A stretch of DNA of 64,000 bases from Flavobacterium circumlabens (GTDB lineage: Bacteria; Bacteroidota; Bacteroidia; Flavobacteriales; Flavobacteriaceae): positions 124,001-188,000 of the forward strand of contig NZ_SLWA01000005.1 of assembly GCF_004345565.1 (NCBI RefSeq). The letters run 5' to 3'. Below the pieces are notes generated by a model, which had not been told where the DNA came from, did no database searches, and worked only from the letters and a program-made list of their open reading frames with translations. Position numbers and translations under genes: made by a program. This document shows positions 44,568 to 53,608 of the stretch, piece after piece; position 1 is the first letter of the stretch, and every line of letters starts with the position of its first letter.

Positions 44568-45641
44568 ATGAGAATAGAGCAGTTAACCTTTACCAGATTT
44601 CTTGCAGCAGTTTCGGTTGTTGTTTTTCATTATGGTGGAAAAAGTTTTCCTTTCAAAAATGACAGTATTGCTTTTATATTTCGTAACGCCGACGTCTGTG
44701 TCAGTTACTTTTTTATCTTATCCGGTTTTGTAATGATCATAGCCTACGGAAATAAAACCATTATTTCAGCCGGAGATTATTTGCGAAACAGAATGGCCAG
44801 AATCTATCCGGTCTATTTTTTGGCAATACTGATGATGCTTTTACTGCAATTCAGAGAAAAAAACATCGATTATTCGGGTTTATTTTTGAATATTTTCATG
44901 ATTCAGGCCTGGGTTCCGGGTAAAGTGCTTTCCCTTAATCCGCCGGGATGGTCTTTGTCTGTTGAATTATTGTTTTACGCCATATTTCCTTTTGCATTCA
45001 ATACAATCTTTAAAAAAGTAACCTTAAGGCAAATTGCTGTATATATCATTTTGTTTTGGCTTTTGACTCAGGTCATTTTTCAGCTGTTCTTTTTTCTTTA
45101 CGATGAAAATCAGTTTACTGTGGTTAAGGATATTTTGAAATACAATCCGTTAATGCATCTCAATGAGTTTCTTGTCGGAAACCTTGCCGGACTTTTTTTT
45201 ATAAAGAGTCTGAAAGAGAAAAAAGGGAATTATGATTTTATCATTGTGATCCTTGCAGCTTTGTTGATTTTGGCATTAAAATTTCCGTTCGGTTTAAATT
45301 TTCATGACGGATTGCTAAGTGTACTCTTTATTCCCCTAATCTTTTTTATCTCCTTAAATGATGGCATGATAACGAAATTATTCAGGAACAGAATATTTGT
45401 ATTTTTAGGTGAAATAAGCTTTGGAATTTATATTTTGCAGCATCCTGTTTATTCCTTAATAAGTGCCTACAGTGTTAATAAATACCTGCATTTAAATGAT
45501 CCTACAATTGTCTTTTTTATCAGACTTTTGATCCTGATTGTCTTTTCGGCAGTAGTATATAAGTATCTTGAAAAACCCATTCAAAATAAAATAAAGACTT
45601 TAAACAAAGCGGTCCTTCCTGTAAAAAGTGAATCATTGTAA
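44568..45641 (+). CDS. Acyltransferase-3 family membrane O-acyltransferase (OafA-like)
   Basis: A 357-residue integral membrane protein with about 10 helices. It starts MRIEQLTFTRFLAAVSVVVF with the catalytic histidine in VFHYGG, then YFFILSGFVMIIAYG, the RxxR-like YLRNRMARIYPVYFLAI, and SLNPPGWSLSVELLFYAIFP. All are standard for the OafA/Oac family that O-acetylates cell-surface sugars. A second, frameshifted copy follows directly. The chain modification could be the end signal read by the Wzt tail (inference). Confidence 0.9.
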   Translation: MRIEQLTFTRFLAAVSVVVFHYGGKSFPFKNDSIAFIFRNADVCVSYFFILSGFVMIIAYGNKTIISAGDYLRNRMARIYPVYFLAILMMLLLQFREKNIDYSGLFLNIFMIQAWVPGKVLSLNPPGWSLSVELLFYAIFPFAFNTIFKKVTLRQIAVYIILFWLLTQVIFQLFFFLYDENQFTVVKDILKYNPLMHLNEFLVGNLAGLFFIKSLKEKKGNYDFIIVILAALLILALKFPFGLNFHDGLLSVLFIPLIFFISLNDGMITKLFRNRIFVFLGEISFGIYILQHPVYSLISAYSVNKYLHLNDPTIVFFIRLLILIVFSAVVYKYLEKPIQNKIKTLNKAVLPVKSESL

Positions 45642-45715
45642 CAATTTAGGAGTTCCCGAATACAGCCAGAAACAGGAAATAAATTATATCGAAAGAAAGA
45701 TAGTGTAAGTATAGT

Positions 45716-46782
45716 ATGAGAATAGACCAATTGACCTTTACCCGATTTATCGCTGCGACTTCAATTTTCATCTTTCTTATGGGGGAGGAAGTATTTTTAT
45801 TGATGACGCACGCTTGTCCTTTATTTTTCAAAATGCCAATATTGGGGTCAGTTACTTTTTTATATTGTCAGGCTTTGTAATGATTATTGCGTATGGCAAC
45901 AAACCTTTTGTTTCCTTCACGGAATATTACAGAAATAGGTTCGCAAGAATTTATCCGTTATACTTTTTTGCCATCATTCTGGTTATTTTTGTACAGTTGA
46001 TAGATCGGAGATTTGACTTTTTAGGTTTTTTTCTAAATATTTTCATGATTCAGGCCTGGATTCCGGGAAAGGCTCTTTCCTTTAATTTTCCTGCTTGGTC
46101 ATTGTCAGTAGAGGCTTTGTTTTATGCCGTTTTTCCTTTTGTTTTTAATAAAGTCTATCAGAAAATAAGCATTAAGAGGTTCTCCGTTTATATTATTTCG
46201 TTTTGGATTTTCATTCAAATCGTAACCAGTGTACTGTTTGCCTATTTTGGAGAAAGCGATTCCATTTACACAGGTGAGTTTTTACGATACAATCCCTTAT
46301 TACACCTTCATCAATTCTTAGTTGGAAATCTGGCCGGATTATTTTTTATAAAATACCTCCAGCATAAAAAAAGGAATTATGATCTATTGATTTTTGTGCT
46401 TACGGGTCTGGTGCTTTTAGCATTAAAATTTCCATTTCAACTCAATTTTAATAGTGCCTCAGCATTACTCTTAATGCCTATAATCATTCTAATTTCGCTA
46501 AACACAGGATTAATTACCAGATTATTTCAGCATAAAATATTGGTGTTTTTAGGAGAGATTAGTTTTGGAATTTACATTCTTCAATATCCGGTATGTTTTT
46601 TTATAAGCAACTACAGGATTAATAAATACCTTCATATTGAGGATTTGAACCTTGCTCTTCTGATACGATTCGGTGTACTGATCCTGGTTTCCTCAATAAC
46701 CTATCTTTATATCGAAAAACCAATTTTGAAGATAGTAAAAGGAAAGCAAAAAGCGCTGACACTTTCTGAAAATCCAGCCTGA
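45716..46782 (+). pseudogene. Frameshifted duplicate of the acyltransferase-3 gene
   Basis: An ATG at 45716 opens a frame with MRIDQLTFTRFIAATS, nearly the same start as the intact gene at 44568. Around 45758-45775 the homology moves to another frame, which continues as FHLSYGGGSIFIDDARLSFI and then follows the family to the end (YFFILSGFVMIIAYG, SFNFPAWSLSVEALFYAVFP). The first frame stops after about 55 codons. The ORF that begins with a TTG at 45814 lacks the catalytic histidine segment. The gene is probably inactive in this strain unless the shift is a sequencing error or phase-variable; no homopolymer longer than about 5 bases is at the breakpoint. Confidence 0.8.
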
Positions 46783-46797
46783 TAAAAACGAAAAATA

Positions 46798-47466
46798 ATG
46801 AAAACCATAGCTATCATACCGGCTCGCGGAGGCTCAAAAAGAATTCCGGATAAAAATATTCAGCTTTTTGGAACACTGCCTTTGTTGGCACATTCTATTT
46901 TATATGCGAAGCAGAATAGCACTGTAATTGATGAGGTGTATGTGTCAACAGATAGTGAAGAAATAAAAAAAACAGCACTGCAGTTTGGAGCGAAAGTCAT
47001 TGACAGGCCAGCTGCTATTTCGGGTGATCTGGAGCCTACTGTTTCGGCATTACGACATGCCTTAGAATCTCTTGAAGGTAATAATGTCGAAAACGTAATT
47101 TTACTTCAGGCTACGAATCCGTTACGGCCACAGAATTTGTTAGTCGAAGCTTTTGAAGTATATCAGCAGGAAAACCTGGACAGTTTATTTACAGTGACCC
47201 GAAATCATCAGAAATTTGGAAAAATAGCAGGCAATAAATTTATTCCGTTTAATTATGCCATTGGCCAGCGAAGCCAGGATTTAGAACCTCTTTTCTTTGA
47301 AAACGGATTAATATACATCACAAAAGCATCATTGATTCGGAATGATATTATTATTTCAGAAAATGCGTTTCCGTTCGAAGTAAATCATATTTTTGCAAAA
47401 GTTGATATTGATACCCCGGAAGATCTGGAGTATGCGGAGTATCTGTTTCAAAAACAATTACAATAA
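46798..47466 (+). CDS. neuA: N-acylneuraminate cytidylyltransferase (CMP-Neu5Ac synthetase)
   Basis: Activates the NeuB product with CTP. The 222-residue protein has [20 protein letters not shown] at residues 5-24, [35 protein letters not shown], and the NeuA-type [20 protein letters not shown]. The FENGLIY segment replaces the YHDAGQWYWF of the PseF-like enzyme at 8710, which supports a different substrate. It starts the second nonulosonate module: neuA, neuB, GT2, neuC. Confidence 0.92.
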   Translation: MKTIAIIPARGGSKRIPDKNIQLFGTLPLLAHSILYAKQNSTVIDEVYVSTDSEEIKKTALQFGAKVIDRPAAISGDLEPTVSALRHALESLEGNNVENVILLQATNPLRPQNLLVEAFEVYQQENLDSLFTVTRNHQKFGKIAGNKFIPFNYAIGQRSQDLEPLFFENGLIYITKASLIRNDIIISENAFPFEVNHIFAKVDIDTPEDLEYAEYLFQKQLQ

Positions 47467-47483
47467 AAAAATACCATTCTTTT

Positions 47484-48524
47484 ATGAACCCATTTATAGA
47501 AATTGCCGGTAGAAAAATCGGACCCGATTTTCCACCCTTAGTTATTGCCGAAATAGGAATTAATCACGAAGGTTCTCTTGTAGTGGCCAAAGAAATGGTT
47601 GATGCAGCACACAGAGCGGGCGTTGAAGTTGTAAAACATCAGACGCACATTGTGGAAGACGAAATGAGCGGTGCCGCAAAAAAAGTAATTCCCGGTAATG
47701 CAGATGTTTCTATTTATGAAATCATGGAGCGTTGTTCTCTTAATGAAGCTGATGAATTAGAACTTAAAGAGTATGTTGAAAGTAAAGGAATGATTTTTAT
47801 TTCGACCCCATTTTCACGCGCAGCAGCAGAAAGATTAAAGAAATTTGACATACCCGCTTATAAAATTGGTTCCGGAGAATGTAACAATTACCCTTTATTA
47901 GAACATATTGCTTCTTTTGGCAAACCTGTAATTTTAAGTACCGGTATGAATACCATAGAAAGTATTCAGAAAGCTGTAGCGATTTTCGATAAGCATCATA
48001 TTCCTGTCGCTTTACTGCACACGACCAACCTATATCCAACGCCAATACATTTGGTTCGTTTTGGTGCCATGACAGAATTACACGAGGCTTTTCCCGATAA
48101 AGTATTCGGATTGAGTGATCATACCTTAAATAATAATGCCTGTTTGGGAGCTGTTGCCCTTGGTGCCAGTGTTTTAGAACGACATTTTACAGATCATATG
48201 CAGCGAACCGGTCCGGATATTATTTGCAGTATGGATGAAAAAGCTTGTGGCGAATTAATTATCTCCAGTGCAGAAATGGCCTTAATGCGTGGCGGAACAA
48301 AAAAACCGGCATTGGAAGAACAAGTCACAATTGATTTTGCTTTTGCAACCGTTTGTGCCATAGCATCTATTCAAAAAGGAGAAAAATTATCTAAAGAGAA
48401 TATTTGGGTAAAACGTCCGGGAACCGGCAAAATCCTGGCAGAACATTTCAATGATCTAATTGGAAAAGTGGCGACAAGAGCTATAGAAAATGATGAGCAA
48501 TTGGATTTTTCTGATTTTCAATAA
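47484..48524 (+). CDS. neuB: N-acetylneuraminate synthase
   Basis: Condenses ManNAc with phosphoenolpyruvate to Neu5Ac. The 346-residue protein closely resembles meningococcal NeuB/SiaC from end to end: [99 protein letters not shown], and a C-terminal SAF domain with [12 protein letters not shown]. This degree of motif conservation points to true Neu5Ac rather than legionaminic acid, and no LegB/LegC pair is nearby. neuC at 49327 should supply ManNAc. Confidence 0.94.
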   Translation: MNPFIEIAGRKIGPDFPPLVIAEIGINHEGSLVVAKEMVDAAHRAGVEVVKHQTHIVEDEMSGAAKKVIPGNADVSIYEIMERCSLNEADELELKEYVESKGMIFISTPFSRAAAERLKKFDIPAYKIGSGECNNYPLLEHIASFGKPVILSTGMNTIESIQKAVAIFDKHHIPVALLHTTNLYPTPIHLVRFGAMTELHEAFPDKVFGLSDHTLNNNACLGAVALGASVLERHFTDHMQRTGPDIICSMDEKACGELIISSAEMALMRGGTKKPALEEQVTIDFAFATVCAIASIQKGEKLSKENIWVKRPGTGKILAEHFNDLIGKVATRAIENDEQLDFSDFQ

Positions 48525-48535
48525 TATAAAAAGAA

Positions 48536-49327
48536 ATGATATCTATTGTTATTAGGAATAAAAACGAGGCTAAGGCACTCGAAAATATTTTGTCTGTTAT
48601 TACGACACAGTATGCTGACGATTACAGCGAAATCTTAATTGTAGATAATTATTCTACAGATAATAGTGTAGAAATCGCGTTGAAATATAATTGCACAGTC
48701 CTGAACATAAAAGATTTTACCTACGGACGGGCAATAAATGTAGGTATTGAAGCAGCAAAAACAAAATATGTTTTATTGTTAAGTGCTCATGCAATTCCTG
48801 TCGGGAAAAGTTTTTTTAAAAATACATTAGAAGCTTTAGCGGACACTGAAAACGTAGCGGGAATCAGATACATCAACAGTTTTGAAAACTATAAAAGAGC
48901 TGCGAAAAATAATTTTACAGTATTTAAGCCTTTAGAGAATGGTTTAATGGCCGCTTGTGCTTTAATAAATAAAGAGGTCTGGGAGCAATTTAAATTTAAT
49001 GAAGAACTGGACGCTATTGAAGATAAAGAATGGTCAGAGCGAGTATTCAATAATGGTTTTCAACTATTAGATCTGAATGAAACGTATTTTTATTTCATAA
49101 AAAGAAGTGCAAAGGCCAATATTTCGAGATACAAAAACGAAACGGTCTCTGAATATTTTTTAGCAAAAAAAACATTCCCGGGAATAATGGCAATTTTGGG
49201 GTCTTTTTTTAAGAAAGTAATTTTTACAAATACCGGTAATTACTTTAAATTACTACATCATGATATCCTGATTTTGAAAGCCAAATTTGAAATCCGAAAA
49301 AAGTTAAAAAAGAAAGTATCCAATTAA
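48536..49327 (+). CDS. GT2 glycosyltransferase inserted between neuB and neuC
   Basis: A 263-residue GT-A-like enzyme. MISIVIRNKNEAKALENILS, ILIVDNYSTDNSVEIAL and FTYGRAINVGIEAAKTKYVL are typical GT2 blocks. The usual DXD position reads LLLSAHAIPVGKSFF, so the metal-binding aspartates are replaced by SAHA; similar LSxHxxP variants exist in GT2. NEELDAIEDKEWSERV may supply acidic residues. It overlaps neuC by 1 base (TAATG). GT2 enzymes do not normally use CMP-sialic acid, so it probably adds the sugar that the sialic acid is attached to. Confidence 0.78.
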   Translation: MISIVIRNKNEAKALENILSVITTQYADDYSEILIVDNYSTDNSVEIALKYNCTVLNIKDFTYGRAINVGIEAAKTKYVLLLSAHAIPVGKSFFKNTLEALADTENVAGIRYINSFENYKRAAKNNFTVFKPLENGLMAACALINKEVWEQFKFNEELDAIEDKEWSERVFNNGFQLLDLNETYFYFIKRSAKANISRYKNETVSEYFLAKKTFPGIMAILGSFFKKVIFTNTGNYFKLLHHDILILKAKFEIRKKLKKKVSN

Positions 49328-50448
49328 TGAAAAAAATTCTTTTCCTAACCGGAACACGTGCTGATTTTGGTAAAATAAAATCATTGATTTCAATTCTGGA
49401 ACAACAACCGGATTTTGAAGTCTTTGTATTTGTAACCGGAATGCATCTGCAGGAAATTTATGGGTATACGTTGATAGAAATTGAGCGATGTAATTTTAAA
49501 AACGTCTTTACTTTCGAAAATCACACGCACGAAACAACAATGGATTTAACTCTGGCGAAAACCATCGAAGGTTTATCAGGTTATTGTAAAACCATCGATC
49601 CGGATATGATTGTGGTACATGGTGATCGGGTTGAAACACTCGCAGGCGCTATTGTTGGCTCTCTGAATAATATCCTGGTGGCTCATATTGAAGGGGGAGA
49701 AGTTTCAGGTACCGTTGATGAATTAATCCGTCACAGCGTGAGCAAATTAAGCCACATTCATTTTGTGTCGAATAAGGAAGCTAAGAAAAGGCTCGTTCAG
49801 ATGGGAGAAATAAAAGAATCTGTTTTTACAATTGGTTCACCCGATATAGATATTATGTTTTCGGATAAACTTCCTGATTTGGAAACGGCAAAAAAATATT
49901 ATCAGGTTCCCTTTGAAGAATTTGCTATCGTAATGTTTCATCCCGTGACGACAGAATTTCAAAGCATGGAGAAATACACGGCAGATTTTGTCGATTGTTT
50001 GCTGCAGGACCATCATAATTATCTGGTTATTTTTCCAAACAATGATTTAGGAAGTCAGTTCATTCTGGACTCTTACAACAGATTAAAACAAAATACCAGA
50101 TTCAGGATTTTTCCGTCACTTCGTTTTGAATATTTTCTGACCTTACTAAAAAACAGTCAGTTTATTATCGGTAACAGCAGCGCCGGAATTCGCGAAGCTC
50201 CGTATTATGGCATTCCGATCATTAATATCGGAACCCGTCAGCAAAACAGAGCCGTTCATGCCGATATTATCAATACCGATTATTCTCAGGAAAGTATAAA
50301 AGAAGCCCTTTCTGTTATAGACGCACACAAAGTTCAGGTGGCAACCAATGATTTTGGACAGGGAAATAGCAGTGAATTATTTTTGGATTCCCTAAAGAAA
50401 AGCGATATTTGGCAGCTGAATCACCAAAAGCAGTTTAAGGATTTTTAA
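49327..50448 (+). CDS. neuC: UDP-N-acetylglucosamine 2-epimerase, hydrolysing (ManNAc-forming)
   Basis: Makes ManNAc and UDP from UDP-GlcNAc, the first committed step of Neu5Ac synthesis. The 373-residue protein has LTGTRADFGKIKSLI with GTRADFG at 9-15 (GTRADF rather than the GTRPEA of WecB), DMIVVHGDRVETLAGA, AHIEGGEVSGTVDELIRHSV, MFHPVTTEF and GNSSAGIREAPYYGIP. All are NeuC hallmarks. It completes the neuA-neuB-neuC set. Confidence 0.93.
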   Translation: MKKILFLTGTRADFGKIKSLISILEQQPDFEVFVFVTGMHLQEIYGYTLIEIERCNFKNVFTFENHTHETTMDLTLAKTIEGLSGYCKTIDPDMIVVHGDRVETLAGAIVGSLNNILVAHIEGGEVSGTVDELIRHSVSKLSHIHFVSNKEAKKRLVQMGEIKESVFTIGSPDIDIMFSDKLPDLETAKKYYQVPFEEFAIVMFHPVTTEFQSMEKYTADFVDCLLQDHHNYLVIFPNNDLGSQFILDSYNRLKQNTRFRIFPSLRFEYFLTLLKNSQFIIGNSSAGIREAPYYGIPIINIGTRQQNRAVHADIINTDYSQESIKEALSVIDAHKVQVATNDFGQGNSSELFLDSLKKSDIWQLNHQKQFKDF

Positions 50449-50510
50449 TGAAAAACAACAACACTTTTATGGTATCAGTTACTGTTATTGTCTTTCATTT
50501 AAATGAATAA
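50448..50510 (+). other. 20-codon ORF after neuC, possible remnant of a lost gene
   Basis: An ATG overlaps the neuC stop by 1 base (TAATG), as at real junctions in this locus, and encodes MKNNNTFMVSVTVIVFHLNE before a stop. VSVTVIVFHLNE looks like the first strand of a GT2 enzyme. It may be the stub of a deleted transferase or a chance ORF. Confidence 0.25.
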
Positions 50511-50526
50511 GTAAACGAAAAGTAAA

Positions 50527-51168
50527 ATGAAACAGTTTTTGCGAAAAATAGCGTGGGTATTTCTGGGAAAAGGATATCTGGACTTTTTAAGAGGTCAGAA
50601 CAAAACCTATTTGCATCAGGCTAAAAATGTAACGATTGGCTATAAAACCTATCATAACGGTGCATTTGTCTGGCAGTGGCATCAAAACTCACAATTAGAA
50701 ATCGGGAAATACTGTTCTATAGCAAACGATGTTCATTTTATATTAGATTCAGGGCATCATATGCTAAGTGAGGTCACAAGCTATCCTCATTTTAATCATC
50801 TTGTTAACAAAGATTTGCCTATTGGTAACCGAACTCAGTCTGATTTTAAAAGAAATATACAAACAGAGGAAAGTAAAACCATAATTGGCAGTGACGTTTG
50901 GATTGGAATGAATGCCATAATTTTGCCCAATGTAAAAATTGGTGACGGCACTACCATTTTAGCAGGTACAGTGGTAACAAAAGATGTTCCGGATTATGCA
51001 GTTCTCGGAGGCATTCCGGGAGCAATTGTAAAAATGAAATATGATCTGGATACCATCGACAAAATGAAAAAAATAGAATGGTGGAACTGGAGCCCACAAA
51101 AAGTCGAAGAAAATGTGGGAGATTTTTATATCCCAATTCATGATTTCATTATCAAATGGCAGAAATAA
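50527..51168 (+). CDS. CatB/Xat-type hexapeptide acetyltransferase
   Basis: A 213-residue left-handed beta-helix acyltransferase. The N-terminus is basic (KQFLRKIAWVFLGKGYLDFL). Hexapeptide turns are visible in EIGKYCSIANDVHFIL and IIGSDVWIGMNAIILPNVKI, and LDSGHHMLSEVTSYPHF holds the loop with the catalytic histidine. GDGTTILAGTVVTKDVPDYA and LGGIPGAIVKMKY form the usual C-terminal cap. It lies between neuC and the second MBOAT, so O-acetylation of sialic acid or of a neighbouring sugar is plausible; the known sialic acid O-acetyltransferase NeuO/OatWY types are of this fold. Confidence 0.82.
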   Translation: MKQFLRKIAWVFLGKGYLDFLRGQNKTYLHQAKNVTIGYKTYHNGAFVWQWHQNSQLEIGKYCSIANDVHFILDSGHHMLSEVTSYPHFNHLVNKDLPIGNRTQSDFKRNIQTEESKTIIGSDVWIGMNAIILPNVKIGDGTTILAGTVVTKDVPDYAVLGGIPGAIVKMKYDLDTIDKMKKIEWWNWSPQKVEENVGDFYIPIHDFIIKWQK

Positions 51169-51222
51169 TCCAATTGTAGCAATAAATAAATTGCAGTTGT
51201 ACTATAATAATTAATTTAATTT

Positions 51223-52656
51223 ATGTTTTTTAACTCCTTAGCGTTTGCGGTTTTTTTACCAATCGTTTTTTTTCTGTATTGGTTTGTCTTCAATAAAACC
51301 AAAAGCACACAAAATGCCTTACTGATTGTTGCGAGTTATTATTTCTATTCCTGCTGGGACTGGAGATTTTTATTTCTATTGGTTTTTTCTACTTTTCTGG
51401 ATTATTACACCGGTATTCAAATCGAAAAAGGGAAGTCTGAAAAAAGTCGGAAATTTTGGTTTTGGCTCAGTATTATAATCAATTTAGGGTTTCTGGCGAT
51501 TTTTAAATATTATAACTTTTTTGCCGCTTCTTTTTCAGAATTATTGGGCTCTGCGGGAATTAAGGCAAGTCCGATTTTATTGAACGTGATTCTTCCGGTT
51601 GGGATTTCATTTTATACTTTCCACGGATTATCCTATGTTATTGACATCTATTACAAGCGAATAAAAGCTGAATATAACTTTGTAGATTATTCGCTCTTTG
51701 TCAGCTATTTTCCGCTTTTAGTGGCAGGTCCGATAGAAAGAGCAACGCACTTATTGCCACAGGTAAAAGTAAAGCGAGAGTTTAGTTTTCAACTGGCAAA
51801 AGAAGGAATTTATCAAATCATTTGGGGATTGGTTAAGAAAGTAGTTATTGCAGATACTTGTGCCACCTACGCAAATGCTATTTTTGATCATTATACTTCC
51901 ATGAATAGTTTCTCCCTTATTTTGGGAGCCATATATTTTGCATTTCAAATTTACGGAGACTTTTCAGGGTATTCAGATATTGCATTAGGGGTTTCAAAAT
52001 TGTTTGGTTTAGACCTGTTGCGAAATTTCAATTACCCGTATTTTTCGAGGGATATCGCCGAGTTCTGGCGTCGTTGGCATATTTCGTTATCGTCGTGGTT
52101 TCGGGATTATTTATATATTCCGCTGGGGGGCAGTAAAGGCGGTCTCTGGATGAAAATCAGAAATACGTTTATCATTTTTGTGGTCAGCGGATTCTGGCAC
52201 GGAGCCAACTGGACCTATGTGGTCTGGGGATTTATAAATGCGGTTTATTTCCTGCCTTTACTTTTATCCAACAGCAACAGAAATAATATGGATGCCATCC
52301 AGCTGAAATTTAATTTCGATTCGGTAAAAGTAGTACTGAGTATTTTCTATACTTTTTTCCTGACCTGTATCGCCTGGGTATTTTTCAGGGCCAAATCGAT
52401 AACAGATGCAGTTTTGTATTTAAAACGTATTATTACCAACAGGGATTTTAGTTTTCAATATTTAGACAATGAACGCTACAGTTATGAATTGCTGCTAATG
52501 ATTGGTTTATTTGTTTTGGTTGAATGGAATAACAGAAATAAAATCGAACCGCTTTCAGGAAAAAGAAGCATGCTCAGAATGGCCCTTGCTATAGCAGCAA
52601 TATTGGCTTTCGGAACTTATTCAGATTATAAAGAATTTATATATTTTCAGTTTTAA
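51223..52656 (+). CDS. MBOAT-family membrane O-acyltransferase (AlgI-like), copy 2
   Basis: Paralogue of the gene at 9587. The 477 residues align with it without gaps over the first 330 positions: CWDWRFLFLLVFST at 44-57, NVILPVGISFYTFHGLSYVI, DFSGYSDIA at 246-254, FWRRWHIS at 281-288 and WHGANW at 325-330, with H326 as the expected catalytic residue. It follows the sialic acid module and an acetyltransferase, as copy 1 follows the PseB-PseF module. The next gene overlaps by 1 base and is its SGNH partner. Confidence 0.92.
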   Translation: MFFNSLAFAVFLPIVFFLYWFVFNKTKSTQNALLIVASYYFYSCWDWRFLFLLVFSTFLDYYTGIQIEKGKSEKSRKFWFWLSIIINLGFLAIFKYYNFFAASFSELLGSAGIKASPILLNVILPVGISFYTFHGLSYVIDIYYKRIKAEYNFVDYSLFVSYFPLLVAGPIERATHLLPQVKVKREFSFQLAKEGIYQIIWGLVKKVVIADTCATYANAIFDHYTSMNSFSLILGAIYFAFQIYGDFSGYSDIALGVSKLFGLDLLRNFNYPYFSRDIAEFWRRWHISLSSWFRDYLYIPLGGSKGGLWMKIRNTFIIFVVSGFWHGANWTYVVWGFINAVYFLPLLLSNSNRNNMDAIQLKFNFDSVKVVLSIFYTFFLTCIAWVFFRAKSITDAVLYLKRIITNRDFSFQYLDNERYSYELLLMIGLFVLVEWNNRNKIEPLSGKRSMLRMALAIAAILAFGTYSDYKEFIYFQF

Positions 52657-53540
52657 TGAAGAAATTTTTAATTTATACGGTCACAATTTTAGTCATAACA
52701 GTTTTTGTAGCCGTTATACTGGACGGATTGTATACAGTCGTTTTTATGCAATCTAAAAACCGCGGAAAGGTCGAGACAGTTGTCAATTCAAAAGCTAAAA
52801 AATATGACGTGGTAATTCTGGGCTCGTCCCGTGCCAACAACCATTTTGTAGCACAAATGTTCGAGGATAAAGGATTAAAAGCTTTTAATTACGGAATGAG
52901 CGGCGGCCATTTATTTGAAGCCTCACTGATGCTTAAATTAATGCTTGAAAGGAAATATGAGATTAAAAATGTAATTTTAGAAGCCGACTTAAACCTTTCT
53001 GGTGAAAAGCAGGCAGAAGGAATCTCAGCCCTGTTTTTGCCTTATATCCATAATTCTGAAACGATCAGAAAACACTTTGAAAACGAAGAGGATTTCAACG
53101 AGTTATATTATATTCCGTTTTACAGATATATTAAGTATGATGGGAAAATTGGATTTAGGGAAGTTTTTTTTACAACAATTCATAAAAAGACCTCAATGCT
53201 CGATAATTTAGGATATTACCCGCTTTTAAAAACGAAAGGGGCAAATATGAAAAATAATATTGTAAACCTGAATCCGCTTCCGCACAATAAATACTATGAA
53301 GAAATTAAAAATATCTGCAAAGCCAATAATATTAATTTTATAGCCGTAATGACACCAATGTGTGAGAATGTGAAAGGAATGAATTACTTTGACAAAGTAA
53401 AAAAGGCATATCCTGAAATTCTTAATTATGAAAATGTGGTGGTCGAAGATAAATATTTTTCATCCTGCGGGCATATGAACGATACCGGAGCGAAACTTTT
53501 TACAGCGAGAATTATAAATGACTTTTTTGTCAAAAAATAA
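52656..53540 (+). CDS. SGNH-like membrane-anchored partner of the MBOAT acyltransferase, copy 2
   Basis: A 294-residue protein with one N-terminal membrane helix (about residues 5-30) and a periplasmic SGNH-like domain. The nucleophile block is ILGSSRANNHF with S57/S58, and GMSGGHLFEA follows as block II. The C-terminal histidine H273 lies in SSCGHMNDTGA. The residue three positions before it is Ser270 instead of the usual Asp, so the triad seems incomplete; copy 1 at 11028 has DAKH there. It may work as a Ser-His dyad or use another acid. Its start overlaps the MBOAT stop by 1 base. Confidence 0.8.
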   Translation: MKKFLIYTVTILVITVFVAVILDGLYTVVFMQSKNRGKVETVVNSKAKKYDVVILGSSRANNHFVAQMFEDKGLKAFNYGMSGGHLFEASLMLKLMLERKYEIKNVILEADLNLSGEKQAEGISALFLPYIHNSETIRKHFENEEDFNELYYIPFYRYIKYDGKIGFREVFFTTIHKKTSMLDNLGYYPLLKTKGANMKNNIVNLNPLPHNKYYEEIKNICKANNINFIAVMTPMCENVKGMNYFDKVKKAYPEILNYENVVVEDKYFSSCGHMNDTGAKLFTARIINDFFVKK

Positions 53541-53608
53541 CCAAATCCGGTTATTAGGAATTATAAGTCAATGATGGAATTTGTATTATTTTTTTATTAA
53601 ATTTTTGA

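Noticed and set aside
47484..48524. Legionaminic acid synthase instead of Neu5Ac synthase
   Set aside because: The motifs match Neu5Ac synthases along the whole length, neuC is of the UDP-GlcNAc type, and no LegB/LegC genes are near.
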